A stretch of DNA of 64,000 nt from Janthinobacterium sp. FW305-129 (GTDB taxonomy: Bacteria; Pseudomonadota; Gammaproteobacteria; Burkholderiales; Burkholderiaceae_D), in contig NZ_JACYMM010000001.1 of assembly GCF_020858115.1 (NCBI RefSeq), forward strand, positions 558,001 to 622,000, written 5' to 3'. Below the pieces are notes generated by a model. The model made no database searches. It was not told the DNA's origin and worked only from the letters and a program-made list of their open reading frames with translations. Of this stretch, positions 35,743 through 44,374 are shown piece after piece (position 1 is the first letter of the stretch; each line of letters begins with the position of its first letter). The position numbers were made by a program, and so were the translations under genes.

Positions 35743-37238
35743 CACAATCCCGTATTGGCGGCGATATACGCCTTCATTTTTTCCACGTCCGTGCCCATCA
35801 CAACGAACTTTTGCGGCAAGTCCTCGATGTTTTCGAAGCCGGCCGGGCGCTCGGCGTCCACGCCCAGCGCTTCGAGGATGGTTTCATTGAACTTGGCCGC
35901 CAGCGCCGTTTCCAGCACGATCATCGGCACGTTCGGCTCCAGGTGCTCGCGCGCCACCTTGATGCCATCGGCCGTGTGCGTGTCGATGGTGATGCCGTAG
36001 TCGTCGGCCACGTCGCGGATGGTGTCGAGGCGGTCCTGGTGCGTGGACTTGCCCGACTTGAAGCCGTATTTGGCCACCAGCTTGAACTCGTCGCCATCGC
36101 TGCCCGGCTTGCCGGACAAGTCGAAGCCGCCATGCGTTTCCACTTTCGTGAACAGGGCGCGCACGCGGTCGCTGTCGCGGCCCACCAGGTCGTAGACGAA
36201 GCGCTCGAAGTTCGACGCTTTCGAAATATCCATCGACGGGCTGCTCGTGTGGTACGTTTCGGCCGACTTGCGCACGCGGTAGACGCCCGTGCGGAAGAAT
36301 TCGTCGAGCACGTCGTTTTCATTCGTCGCGGCCACCAGTTTCGAAATCGGCAAGCCCATCATGCGGGCGATATGGCCGGCGCAGATATTGCCAAAGTTGC
36401 CAGACGGCACCGTGAACGACACTTTTTGCTCGTTGCTGGTGGTGGCCGCCAGGTAGCCGCGGAAGTAATACACGACTTGCGCCACGACTCTCGCCCAGTT
36501 GATGGAATTGACGGTGCCGATCTTCTGCTGCGCCTTGAACGGCAAGTCGTTCGACACGGCCTTGACCATATCCTGGCAATCGTCGAACACGCCTTCGACG
36601 GCGATATTGTAGATGTTCGGGTCTTGCAGGCTGAACATCTGCGCCGTCTGGAAGGCGCTCATTTTCTTGTGCGGCGACAACATGAAGACGCGGATGCCCT
36701 TCTTGCCGCGCATCGCGTATTCGGCCGCGCTGCCCGTGTCGCCCGAGGTGGCGCCGAAGATATTGAGTTCGGCGTCGTGCTTGGCCAGCGTGTATTCGAA
36801 CAGGTTGCCCAGCAGCTGCATGGCCATGTCCTTGAAGGCCAGGGTCGGGCCGTTCGACAGCGCCTGCAGCATCAGGGTGGTCGATCCGCCCTTGACGATG
36901 TTTTCTTCGAGCACGCGCAGCGGCGTGATGTCGGCCGCGTTTTCGCCGGCGCGGGCGTTCTTGTAGACTGCCTTGGTATAGGTTTTCGCCGTCAATGCCT
37001 TCAGGTCCGCGGCCGGGATATCGGTGGCGAACTTCTTCAGGATTTCGTAGGCCAGGTCGGCATACGACAATGTGCGCCAGGCGTTGAGCTCGGCACCAGT
37101 GACTTGCGGGTAGTGTTCAGGGAGGTACAGTCCGCCATCGGGGGCCAGGCCGCCCAGGAGGATGTCGGAAAATTGCTGCAAAGATGCTTGTTGCGATTGC
37201 GATGGCGCTTTATCAGCGCGGGTAGACACGTAATGCAT
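35742..37238 (-). CDS. thrC: threonine synthase
   Basis: This 498-residue PLP enzyme converts O-phosphohomoserine to threonine. The PLP lysine lies in GPTLAFKDMAMQ, and phosphate-binding segments ATSGDTGSAAEYAM and PSGNFGNICAGHIA are present. The N-terminus MHYVSTRADKAPSQSQQ is typical of the long proteobacterial form. It heads a thrC-moeA-moaD operon. In many relatives hom (homoserine dehydrogenase) precedes thrC. Here the upstream space is taken by a divergent unrelated gene. Confidence 0.96.
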   Translation of the reverse strand: MHYVSTRADKAPSQSQQASLQQFSDILLGGLAPDGGLYLPEHYPQVTGAELNAWRTLSYADLAYEILKKFATDIPAADLKALTAKTYTKAVYKNARAGENAADITPLRVLEENIVKGGSTTLMLQALSNGPTLAFKDMAMQLLGNLFEYTLAKHDAELNIFGATSGDTGSAAEYAMRGKKGIRVFMLSPHKKMSAFQTAQMFSLQDPNIYNIAVEGVFDDCQDMVKAVSNDLPFKAQQKIGTVNSINWARVVAQVVYYFRGYLAATTSNEQKVSFTVPSGNFGNICAGHIARMMGLPISKLVAATNENDVLDEFFRTGVYRVRKSAETYHTSSPSMDISKASNFERFVYDLVGRDSDRVRALFTKVETHGGFDLSGKPGSDGDEFKLVAKYGFKSGKSTHQDRLDTIRDVADDYGITIDTHTADGIKVAREHLEPNVPMIVLETALAAKFNETILEALGVDAERPAGFENIEDLPQKFVVMGTDVEKMKAYIAANTGL

Positions 37239-37475
37239 AGATTTGAAGAGTCCAGTTGAGCTGAGTGCGGTTGATCATGAATGGCAGCGGATATTATAGT
37301 GCGAGGCGGCGCCCAAGGCGAATCCGTCGCGTTCGCCCGGGCGCCACCCTGCTTGCGCGGGGGGCGTCTGTTGTCAAACGACACACCTTGTCGCACGGCA
37401 ACTGTATCATGGCCGCTTTCCAGACTAGCGGGGCACGCCAGCCCGCCCACGACGACCATGCCACAGCCATGCCAC

Positions 37476-38948
37476 ATGAAACGCGACGATTTTCTCAAGC
37501 AGGACGATGTACGGGGCTTTATCGACTGGCTGGCGGCCGCATTGCCAGACAGGCCCTTTCACCTGAAGATGGCGCGCAGCCGCTTCGTGCCGGGCGGCCT
37601 GGACGTGCAGGCGACGGGCCTGGAAGCGGTGCTGGGCCACTACGTGTGGAGCACGCGCTGGACCGATGCGCAAGGCAAGGCTGTCGTCTCGGGCAACTGG
37701 CATGAAACGCGCGCCTCGCTGGGCCTGCTGCGCGGCTGGCTGAAGACCGCCATCGCGCACGGCGATGAAGACCAGGCGCTGGCGGCCTGCCTGGCCGTCC
37801 TCGAATGGGGCGGCGTGCGCGGCGCCATCGTCTTCCTCAAGCGCCTGCACGCGCAAGGCCGCCTGGTCGCCTACTTCAGGCGCCTGGCGCCCTTGATGGC
37901 ACTCGACTCGGACGCCTCGCTGGACGCGCTCGACACGGACAGCGTGGAACGCTTCGACGCGGGCCTGACCAAGATCCACGCCCTGCTTGACGACAGCGGC
38001 TCGCCCATCTACGACACCCGCGTGGGCGCCGCCGTGGCCATGCTGTACGCGCAATACCGCAGCCAGGCAGGCAAGAAGCTGGCAAAGAAGCACTGGCTGG
38101 CCTTCCCCTCGGGCGCCGCGCGCGGCAAGCAGATCCGCAATCCCAAGGGTATCGACAGCGGCTTTGCCGGCGCACCGCAATTCTTCGGCAAGGCCGTGTC
38201 GTGCCAGGACTGGGCGCAATGGCAAGTCAAGCTGGGCTGGATACTGCGCGCCGTGCTGGAACAGCGCGACTGGTTCAAGGCGGACGGCGCCGACATGGCC
38301 GCCCGCTGCCATGCCTTCGAAGCGTGTCTGTTCATGCTGGGGTATGACTTGCGGTGTTTTGCAGAGGCAGAGGCAACTGCGGAAGCCGCTATGGCAAAAG
38401 AAAGGGTTGCAAAGGACGGCGTGCCGCAAAGGGGCTGGGTGCCGACTGGCTGCTCATTCAAGAACGTCCTTCCTCTATACGCGCAATTCCGGCGGGGACA
38501 GGAAAAAGATGATCTTGCCACCTTCGCCCAGTGGTACGCCATGACCCAGAACAAATCCCTGCAAACGGCCAGGGCCTACTGCTTCCCATATACCAAAAGC
38601 GAATTCGATCTGTTTGGCAGCAGTGACGAACGGCTGAGCACCATTGTCCACGGTGGAAAAGAAGGACTGTATGCGGCAGTGGGAAGCACGGAAGCATATG
38701 CGGAAGACGCCGAGCGCGAGCGAATCTGCCTGGTCGACGCCCTGCTGGTCGGACGCACGGCGGACATGTCGCCCGCCGCCAGCACCACCTGGCTGCTGAA
38801 AAAGGGCTATGCGGGAACGAAAAATGCTGCCAACACCCTGATGACGGTCGGACGCCAGGTCGGCCGTCATTTCGGCCTGCTGGACGGAAAATATCGTCCT
38901 ACCGCCTTCTACCACGAATACTTCGGCGATTGCATGCGCGAGTCCTAA
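37476..38948 (+). CDS. uncharacterised 490-residue protein
   Basis: No family was recognised. The N-terminal half (about 1-290) is soluble, Ala/Leu/Trp-rich and probably helical (FIDWLAAALPDRPFHLK, HYVWSTRWTDAQG). A central region has WQVKLGWILRAVLEQRDWFKADG. The C-terminal 170 residues (GCSFKNVLPLYAQFRRGQEKDD onwards) form a second part with several Cys and aromatic residues. Base composition drops slightly after about 38340. The start is uncertain (ATG 37476, or 37458 or upstream); no SD is visible. It is divergent from thrC and 94 bp before an AAA ATPase in the same direction. Confidence 0.7.
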   Translation: MKRDDFLKQDDVRGFIDWLAAALPDRPFHLKMARSRFVPGGLDVQATGLEAVLGHYVWSTRWTDAQGKAVVSGNWHETRASLGLLRGWLKTAIAHGDEDQALAACLAVLEWGGVRGAIVFLKRLHAQGRLVAYFRRLAPLMALDSDASLDALDTDSVERFDAGLTKIHALLDDSGSPIYDTRVGAAVAMLYAQYRSQAGKKLAKKHWLAFPSGAARGKQIRNPKGIDSGFAGAPQFFGKAVSCQDWAQWQVKLGWILRAVLEQRDWFKADGADMAARCHAFEACLFMLGYDLRCFAEAEATAEAAMAKERVAKDGVPQRGWVPTGCSFKNVLPLYAQFRRGQEKDDLATFAQWYAMTQNKSLQTARAYCFPYTKSEFDLFGSSDERLSTIVHGGKEGLYAAVGSTEAYAEDAERERICLVDALLVGRTADMSPAASTTWLLKKGYAGTKNAANTLMTVGRQVGRHFGLLDGKYRPTAFYHEYFGDCMRES

Positions 38949-39042
38949 GTCAAAAAATCAGGCGCCCGTGCTGGCGCGTGCGCCCGATTTGCGCCACACT
39001 GGTGCTTGTCGGCCCGCCTGCGGGTCATTCATGGAAGCGGTC

Positions 39043-39783
39043 ATGTCGCTGAGTAAAAAACCGTATCTGCAAAGCGCTGCGCTGCGCGCTGACGCCGTCG
39101 TCGACCTCGACCACTATCCGTTCACCATTCCCGCCATCCGCGACTTCGTGCACATGGATTTCCACCGCGACGTGACGTTCTTCGTGGGCGAGAACGGCAG
39201 CGGCAAGTCGACCATGCTCGAAGCGCTGGCCGTGGGGCTGGGCTTCGGCAAGGATGGCGGCACGCGCAACGTGCGCATCGCCCTGCCCTCGGACGAGGAA
39301 TCGGGCTTGCACGCACACTTGCGCCTGAGCAAGAGCTACAAGAAGCCGGATGACAGCTATTTTTTGCGTGCCGAGAGCTTTTTCAACGTCGCCACCTACA
39401 TGGACGACATGCCCGAATACCTGGCCAGCTACGGCGGCAAGTCGCTGCACGCGCAATCGCACGGCGAAGCGTTCATGGCGACCCTGATCAACAAGCTGCG
39501 GGGCAAGGGTTTATATCTGCTGGACGAACCCGAGGCGGCCCTGTCGCCGAGCCGCCAGCTGGCGGCATTATCGGTGATCCACCAGCTGGTGCAGGACGAT
39601 TCGCAGCTGATCATCGCCACCCACTCGCCGATTCTGCTCGCCTACCCGAACGCGAAAATCCTCATGTTTACGGGCGGCGGCATCCATGAAGTGGCGTATG
39701 AAGACACGGAACACTATGCCGTCACGCGCGATTTCCTGAATAATTATCCCAGAAGGCTGGAACAGCTGTTTGAGGAGGAGTGA
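39043..39783 (+). CDS. small AAA-family ATPase (ABC/SMC-like, OLD-type fold)
   Basis: This 246-residue soluble ATPase has Walker A FFVGENGSGKSTMLEALAVGLG near residue 45, a compact lid, Walker B GLYLLDEPEAALSP near 165, and switch His in LIIATHSPILLAYPNA. The family also includes ATPases of defence modules and housekeeping proteins of unknown role. GGAAG lies about 6 nt before ATG 39043. It follows the unknown 490-residue gene by 94 bp with no clear terminator between, so they may be co-transcribed. Confidence 0.8.
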   Translation: MSLSKKPYLQSAALRADAVVDLDHYPFTIPAIRDFVHMDFHRDVTFFVGENGSGKSTMLEALAVGLGFGKDGGTRNVRIALPSDEESGLHAHLRLSKSYKKPDDSYFLRAESFFNVATYMDDMPEYLASYGGKSLHAQSHGEAFMATLINKLRGKGLYLLDEPEAALSPSRQLAALSVIHQLVQDDSQLIIATHSPILLAYPNAKILMFTGGGIHEVAYEDTEHYAVTRDFLNNYPRRLEQLFEEE

Positions 39784-39806
39784 AGGCCAGCCCAAAGACA
39801 AAATCC

Positions 39807-39833
39807 GGGGTCGGACCCTCAGGGTCCGACCCC
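39807..39833. repeat. perfect 27-bp palindrome between the ATPase gene and sdaA
   Basis: GGGGTCGGACCCT and AGGGTCCGACCCC flank a single C. It lies in the convergent gap and could serve as a two-way transcription stop, although T-runs are missing. GGGGTC(T/G)GACCC hairpins recur in betaproteobacterial intergenic regions. Confidence 0.75.
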
Positions 39834-39864
39834 AGCGTCTGCCGTTGGGGTGTTTTTCAGATGT

Positions 39865-41277
39865 TCAGCAAGCCGCATGGTTCACGGTGATGACATGCAC
39901 GGCCAAGCCGCCCAACGACGTTTCCTTGTACTTGTCCTGCATGTCCGCGCCCGTCTGGCGCATGGTTTCGATGACTTCGTCGAGGCTGACGAAGTGCGTG
40001 CCGTCGCCCTTCAGCGCCAGCGAGGCGGCCGTAATGGCTTTCACGGCACCCATGCCGTTGCGCTCGATGCAGGGGATCTGCACCAGGCCGCCGATGGGGT
40101 CGCAGGTCATGCCCAGGTGGTGTTCGATGCCGATTTCGGCCGCGTTTTCGATCTGCTCGTTCGTGCCGCCCAGGGCCGCCACCAGACCAGCCGCCGCCAT
40201 GGCGCAGGCCACGCCCACTTCGCCCTGGCAACCCACTTCCGCGCCCGAGATCGAGGCATTGCGTTTGCACAACATGCCGATGGCGGCTGCCGTCAGCATG
40301 AAGCGGCGCACGCCGCCGACCGGATCGCTGGGGCGGCAATCCTGCGCATAGTAGCGCAGCACGGCCGGGATGATGCCGGCTGCGCCGTTGGTCGGCGCCG
40401 TCACCACGCGCCCGCCGGCCGCGTTTTCCTCGTTGACGGCCATCGCGTACAGGCTGACCAGGTGCACGGCGTCGTGCGGCAAGTCGTTGGCGCGGTTGTC
40501 CGACGCCTTCGCTTCCTGCGCCAGGCGCCACAATTTCGCGGCGCGGCGCTTCACGTTCAGGCCGCCCGGCAGGTTGCCCGTCGTTTCCAGGCCGTGCGCG
40601 ATACAGTCCCGCATGACGTGCCAGATGCGGTCCAGTCCTTCATCAAGTTCCGTCTCGCTGCGCTTGACGCATTCGTTGGCGCGCAGCATTTCCGGGATCG
40701 ACAGGCCGCTTTCCACGCCGTGCGCCAGCAACTGCTCCATCGTGTCGAAGGGGAACACGACGCGAGCAGCAGCGGCCGACTCCACGGCCGCTTCGGCCTG
40801 GGTCTCAGCTTGCACTTCGCCCGCTTCGCGGATAAAACCGCCGCCGATCGAGTAATACACCTTGTCAGCACGGCTGCCGTCAGCCAGTTTCAGCGTAAAG
40901 CGCATGCCGTTCGGGTGCTCGGGCAAAGACTCGCTCTTGTGCCAGATCAAGCCCGTGGCGGCCGTAAACGGCACCACATGCGTGCCCAGCAGCGCGATTT
41001 CTCCGGCCGCCTCGATGGCGGCCAGCTTGCTGTCGACGGCATCGGGCGCCACGTCTTGCGGGGTTTCGCCCATCAGGCCCAGAATGACGGCCTTGTCCGT
41101 GGCATGGCCCACGCCCGTCAGCGCCAGCGAGCCATACAGGGCCGCCTCGACGCCCACCACCTGGTCCAGCGGACCGTATTCGACCAGAAAACGCCGCGCC
41201 GCCGCCATCGGCCCCACAGTATGGGAACTCGACGGCCCGATGCCGATTTTAAACAGGTCGAATACGCTCATGTCCAT
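39865..41277 (-). CDS. sdaA: L-serine ammonia-lyase (iron-sulfur type)
   Basis: This 470-residue enzyme deaminates L-serine to pyruvate and ammonia using a [4Fe-4S] cluster. The N-terminal beta domain has GIGPSSSHTVGPM. The alpha domain has the substrate and cluster motifs PTNGAAGIIPAVL, MLCKRNASISGAEVGCQGE and MTCDPIGGLVQIPC. The last residue is Cys (NHAAC), as in family members whose C-terminal Cys caps the cluster. It is third in the kbl-tdh-sdaA set, so the pathway threonine to glycine to serine to pyruvate can be completed with GlyA. The start is ATG 41277; ATG 41271 is possible. Confidence 0.94.
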   Translation of the reverse strand: MDMSVFDLFKIGIGPSSSHTVGPMAAARRFLVEYGPLDQVVGVEAALYGSLALTGVGHATDKAVILGLMGETPQDVAPDAVDSKLAAIEAAGEIALLGTHVVPFTAATGLIWHKSESLPEHPNGMRFTLKLADGSRADKVYYSIGGGFIREAGEVQAETQAEAAVESAAAARVVFPFDTMEQLLAHGVESGLSIPEMLRANECVKRSETELDEGLDRIWHVMRDCIAHGLETTGNLPGGLNVKRRAAKLWRLAQEAKASDNRANDLPHDAVHLVSLYAMAVNEENAAGGRVVTAPTNGAAGIIPAVLRYYAQDCRPSDPVGGVRRFMLTAAAIGMLCKRNASISGAEVGCQGEVGVACAMAAAGLVAALGGTNEQIENAAEIGIEHHLGMTCDPIGGLVQIPCIERNGMGAVKAITAASLALKGDGTHFVSLDEVIETMRQTGADMQDKYKETSLGGLAVHVITVNHAAC

Positions 41278-41325
41278 ATGGTGTCTCTTTATATTAGTAT
41301 GTTTTTATGAATGCCGGTACAGGAC

Positions 41326-42291
41326 TCAGGCCGCCTTGGCCGCCTGCCCCGCATCGACATTGGCCAGCATGTCCGTGACCATCTGCTCGACGCCGATCCG
41401 CGCCTTCCAGCCCCAGTCCGCGCTGGCCTTGCTGTCGTCCAGGCTTTGCGGCCAGCTGTCGGCGATGGCCTGGCGGCTGTCCGGCTTGTAGCTGATCTTG
41501 AAGTCCGGCACCATGTGCACGATGGCTTTCGCCAGCTGCTCGGGGTTGAACGACACGCCGGCCACATTGTAGGACGAACGGATCTTGATCTGCGACACGG
41601 GAGCGTCCATCAGTTCGATGGTGGCGCGGATGGCGTCGGGCATGTAGATCATCGGCAGGGTGGTGTTCGCATCGAGGAAGCAGTCATAGCGCTCGCCGCG
41701 CAAGGCCGCATGGAAGATGGCGATGGCGTAATCGGTGGTGCCGCCGCCCGGAGGCGACTTGTAGCTGATGATGCCCGGGTAGCGGATGCTGCGCACGTCC
41801 ACGCCATACTTGTTGAAATAGTATTCGCACAGGCGCTCGCCGGCCAGTTTGCTGATGCCGTACATCGACGTCGGGTCCATCACCGTCATTTGCGGCGTGT
41901 TCACTTGCGGCGTGTTCGGGCCGAAGGCGGCGATCGACGATGGCCAGAAGATGCGCAGCGGTTTGCCCGCCTCGCCGCGCTCGCGCGCCAGTTCCAGGAT
42001 ATTGAGCAAGCCATCCATGTTCAGGCTCCACGCCTTCAACGGCGCCGCTTCGCCCGTGGCCGACAGCATGGCCGCCAGCTGGTACACCTGGGTGATGCCT
42101 TCGTCGGCGATGATCTTCGCCAGGCCGTCCTTGTCCAGCACATTCAATTGCGCATAGCGCTTGGCCTGGTACAGATTGTTCGTGCCGATGTCGCTGGCGA
42201 TGACGTTGTCCGCGCCGTGCTGCTGCGCCAGCGCGCCCACCAGTTCACTACCGATTTGGCCGTTTGCGCCAATGACTAAGATGCGTTCCAT
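41326..42291 (-). CDS. L-threonine 3-dehydrogenase, short-chain (epimerase-like) type
   Basis: This 321-residue extended SDR protein has ILVIGANGQIGSELVGAL (NAD-binding) and PSSIAAFGP. The catalytic pair lies in SMYGISKLAGERL (Tyr and Lys). It matches NAD-dependent threonine dehydrogenases of the epimerase family rather than the zinc-dependent Tdh. It oxidises threonine to 2-amino-3-oxobutyrate, the substrate of the upstream Kbl. It lies 20 bp after kbl and 48 bp before sdaA. The operon context strongly supports the assignment. Confidence 0.9.
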   Translation of the reverse strand: MERILVIGANGQIGSELVGALAQQHGADNVIASDIGTNNLYQAKRYAQLNVLDKDGLAKIIADEGITQVYQLAAMLSATGEAAPLKAWSLNMDGLLNILELARERGEAGKPLRIFWPSSIAAFGPNTPQVNTPQMTVMDPTSMYGISKLAGERLCEYYFNKYGVDVRSIRYPGIISYKSPPGGGTTDYAIAIFHAALRGERYDCFLDANTTLPMIYMPDAIRATIELMDAPVSQIKIRSSYNVAGVSFNPEQLAKAIVHMVPDFKISYKPDSRQAIADSWPQSLDDSKASADWGWKARIGVEQMVTDMLANVDAGQAAKAA

Positions 42292-42311
42292 GCTATTTTC
42301 CTGAATTCTTG

Positions 42312-43538
42312 TTAATTGGTAGTGGTGGTAGTGGTCAGCAGACCCAGTTCCTTGCCTGCCTGCTCGAACGCGGCCAGCACTTGCACCAGCTGTTCGCGGG
42401 TGTGGGCGGCGGACAGCTGCACGCGGACCCTGGCCTGGCCCATCGGCACGACCGGGTAGAAGAAGCCCGTCACCAGCACGCCCAGTTCATACAGGCGGGC
42501 GGCGAATTTCTGCGCCACGGGGGCGTCGAACAGCATCACGGGAACCACCGGATGCGTGCCCGGCTTGATGGTGAAGCCGATGCGCTCGATCTCGCTGCGG
42601 AAGAAGGCCGTGTTGTCATGCAGGCGGTCGCGCAGTTCCGTCGACTTGGCCAGGCGTTCCAGCACCGACAGCGAAGCGCCGGCGATCGATGGCGCCAGGG
42701 TGTTCGAGAACAGGTAGGGGCGCGATTTCTGGCGCAGGGTGTCGATGACTTCCTTGCGCGCCGACGTAAAACCGCCCATGGCGCCGCCCAGGGCCTTGCC
42801 CAGCGTGCCCGTGATGATGTCGATGCGGCCCATCACATTGTGGTGCTCGTGCGTGCCGCGGCCCGTCGCGCCCATGAAGCCGGAAGCGTGGCATTCGTCG
42901 ATCATCACCAGCGCGCCATATTTGTCGGCCAGATCGCAGATCTTGTCGAGTTGCGCGATCGTGCCATCCATCGAGAACACGCCGTCCGTGACAATGACCT
43001 TGTGGCGCTTGCCGGCGGCAATCGCCGCCTGCAGCTGCACTTCCAGGTCGGCCATGTCGTTGTGCGCATAGCGGTAGCGGCCAGCCTTGCACAGGCGGAT
43101 GCCGTCGATGATGGAGGCGTGATTCAGCGCGTCGGAGATGATGGCGTCGTTTTCATCGAACAGCGGCTCGAACACGCCGCCGTTGGCGTCGAATGCGGCC
43201 GCGTACAAAATCGTGTCTTCGGTGCCCAGGAAGGCGGAAATGGCCTGTTCCAGTTCTTTATGCACGGTTTGCGTGCCGCAGATGAAGCGCACGGACGACA
43301 GGCCGTAGCCGTATTTTTGCGTGGCGGCAATAGACGCTTCCTGCGTCTGCAGGTCGCCGGACAGGCCCAGGTAGTTGTTTGCACACATATTGATCAGGGT
43401 ACGGCCATCGTCGCACACCACTTCGGCGCCCTGGCGCGAGGCGATCACGCGCTCGGGCTTGTACAAGCCTTGCTGGCGCAGTTGATCGAGATTCTGTTGC
43501 AGACCGCTGAAAAAGGTGTTCTTCGCTTGCTCGCTCAT
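42312..43538 (-). CDS. kbl: glycine C-acetyltransferase (2-amino-3-ketobutyrate CoA ligase)
   Basis: This 408-residue alpha-oxoamine-synthase-family PLP enzyme cleaves 2-amino-3-oxobutyrate with CoA to glycine and acetyl-CoA. Motifs are NNYLGLSGD, SVRFICGTQTVHKELE and VTDGVFSMDG. The substrate-site segment is MIDECHASGFMG, and the PLP Lys lies in ITGTLGKALGGAMGGF. AAGGA lies 5 nt before ATG 43538. The C-terminus ends in a run of Thr encoded by a GGTAGT-like microsatellite. Confidence 0.95.
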   Translation of the reverse strand: MSEQAKNTFFSGLQQNLDQLRQQGLYKPERVIASRQGAEVVCDDGRTLINMCANNYLGLSGDLQTQEASIAATQKYGYGLSSVRFICGTQTVHKELEQAISAFLGTEDTILYAAAFDANGGVFEPLFDENDAIISDALNHASIIDGIRLCKAGRYRYAHNDMADLEVQLQAAIAAGKRHKVIVTDGVFSMDGTIAQLDKICDLADKYGALVMIDECHASGFMGATGRGTHEHHNVMGRIDIITGTLGKALGGAMGGFTSARKEVIDTLRQKSRPYLFSNTLAPSIAGASLSVLERLAKSTELRDRLHDNTAFFRSEIERIGFTIKPGTHPVVPVMLFDAPVAQKFAARLYELGVLVTGFFYPVVPMGQARVRVQLSAAHTREQLVQVLAAFEQAGKELGLLTTTTTTN

Positions 43539-43686
43539 GATATTCCTTGTGTCCCTGATGTATGCGTGTGGTGTGCGTGTGGTTTCAGCCGCCATAGGGA
43601 AAAAGCCGCCGCTTGACCGGTGCGCGCACAATGCTGTACCGTGAAGCGCTGTTTGAAGTCTACACGTTTCCGTGTTTTTCCTCAAA

Positions 43687-43722
43687 ATCCACTATTTCGA
43701 ACTGAAATTCAATATAGTGGAT
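43687..43722. promoter_or_regulatory. inverted repeat between kbl and the XRE-cupin regulator
   Basis: ATCCACTAT (43687-43695) and ATAGTGGAT (43714-43722) flank 18 bp, which also contain TTTCGAACTGAAA. It lies centrally in the divergent promoter region and is the likely binding site of the XRE-cupin protein. Confidence 0.55.
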
Positions 43723-43760
43723 ATTACCCAAGCCTATTGAACTTTGCAAGCCACCTGCCG

Positions 43761-44336
43761 ATGAAAACCAGCGTTTCGACCAATTCTCCCCCTGAAGTGG
43801 GTGCCACCCTGCAACGGCTGCGCCTGGCGCGCGGCCTGACACTCGAGGATTTGTCGCGCATCGCGGGCGTATCGAAGTCCATGCTGTCGCAAATCGAGCG
43901 CGAAAAAGCCAATCCCACCATCGCCATCACCTGGCGCCTGGCCAACGCCCTGGGCGTGCAGATCGGCGAATTGCTGTCCAGCGCGGAAAAAGCCGTGGAA
44001 ACCATCCGCATCACGGACGCCCACGAAACCCCCACCCTGCCCGGCGACCATGCGGGCTACGTGCTGCGCATCCTGGGGCCGATGGAACTGGCGGGCAAAT
44101 ATGAATGGTATGAAGTGACGCTGGCGCCCGGCGGCGAACTGGCGTCGCAGCCGCACGATCCCGGCACCACCGAGCATTTGACGGTGATCCACGGCAACCT
44201 GGAACTGGAAGTGGGGACGGCAAAGAAAAAGGTCAAGAATGGCGGCACGGCGCGCTATCCGGCGGACCAGCCGCATATCATCAGGAATCTGGGAAAAACG
44301 GAGGGCAAGGCGCTGCTGGTGGTGATCCACCGCTAG
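43761..44336 (+). CDS. XRE-family transcriptional regulator with C-terminal cupin domain
   Basis: This 191-residue protein has an HTH_3 domain (LQRLRLARGLTLEDLSRIAGVSKSMLSQIEREKANPT, about residues 14-70). A small-molecule-sensing cupin (about 105-185) has EHLTVIHGNLELEVG and ARYPADQPHIIRNLG. Such regulators often control amino-acid or polyamine catabolism. Divergence from kbl-tdh-sdaA suggests it senses threonine, glycine or serine; that is inference. Confidence 0.88.
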   Translation: MKTSVSTNSPPEVGATLQRLRLARGLTLEDLSRIAGVSKSMLSQIEREKANPTIAITWRLANALGVQIGELLSSAEKAVETIRITDAHETPTLPGDHAGYVLRILGPMELAGKYEWYEVTLAPGGELASQPHDPGTTEHLTVIHGNLELEVGTAKKKVKNGGTARYPADQPHIIRNLGKTEGKALLVVIHR

Positions 44337-44374
44337 CGCGCCGGCCCATCCTCCACCCTGTATGACAGAAAGTA

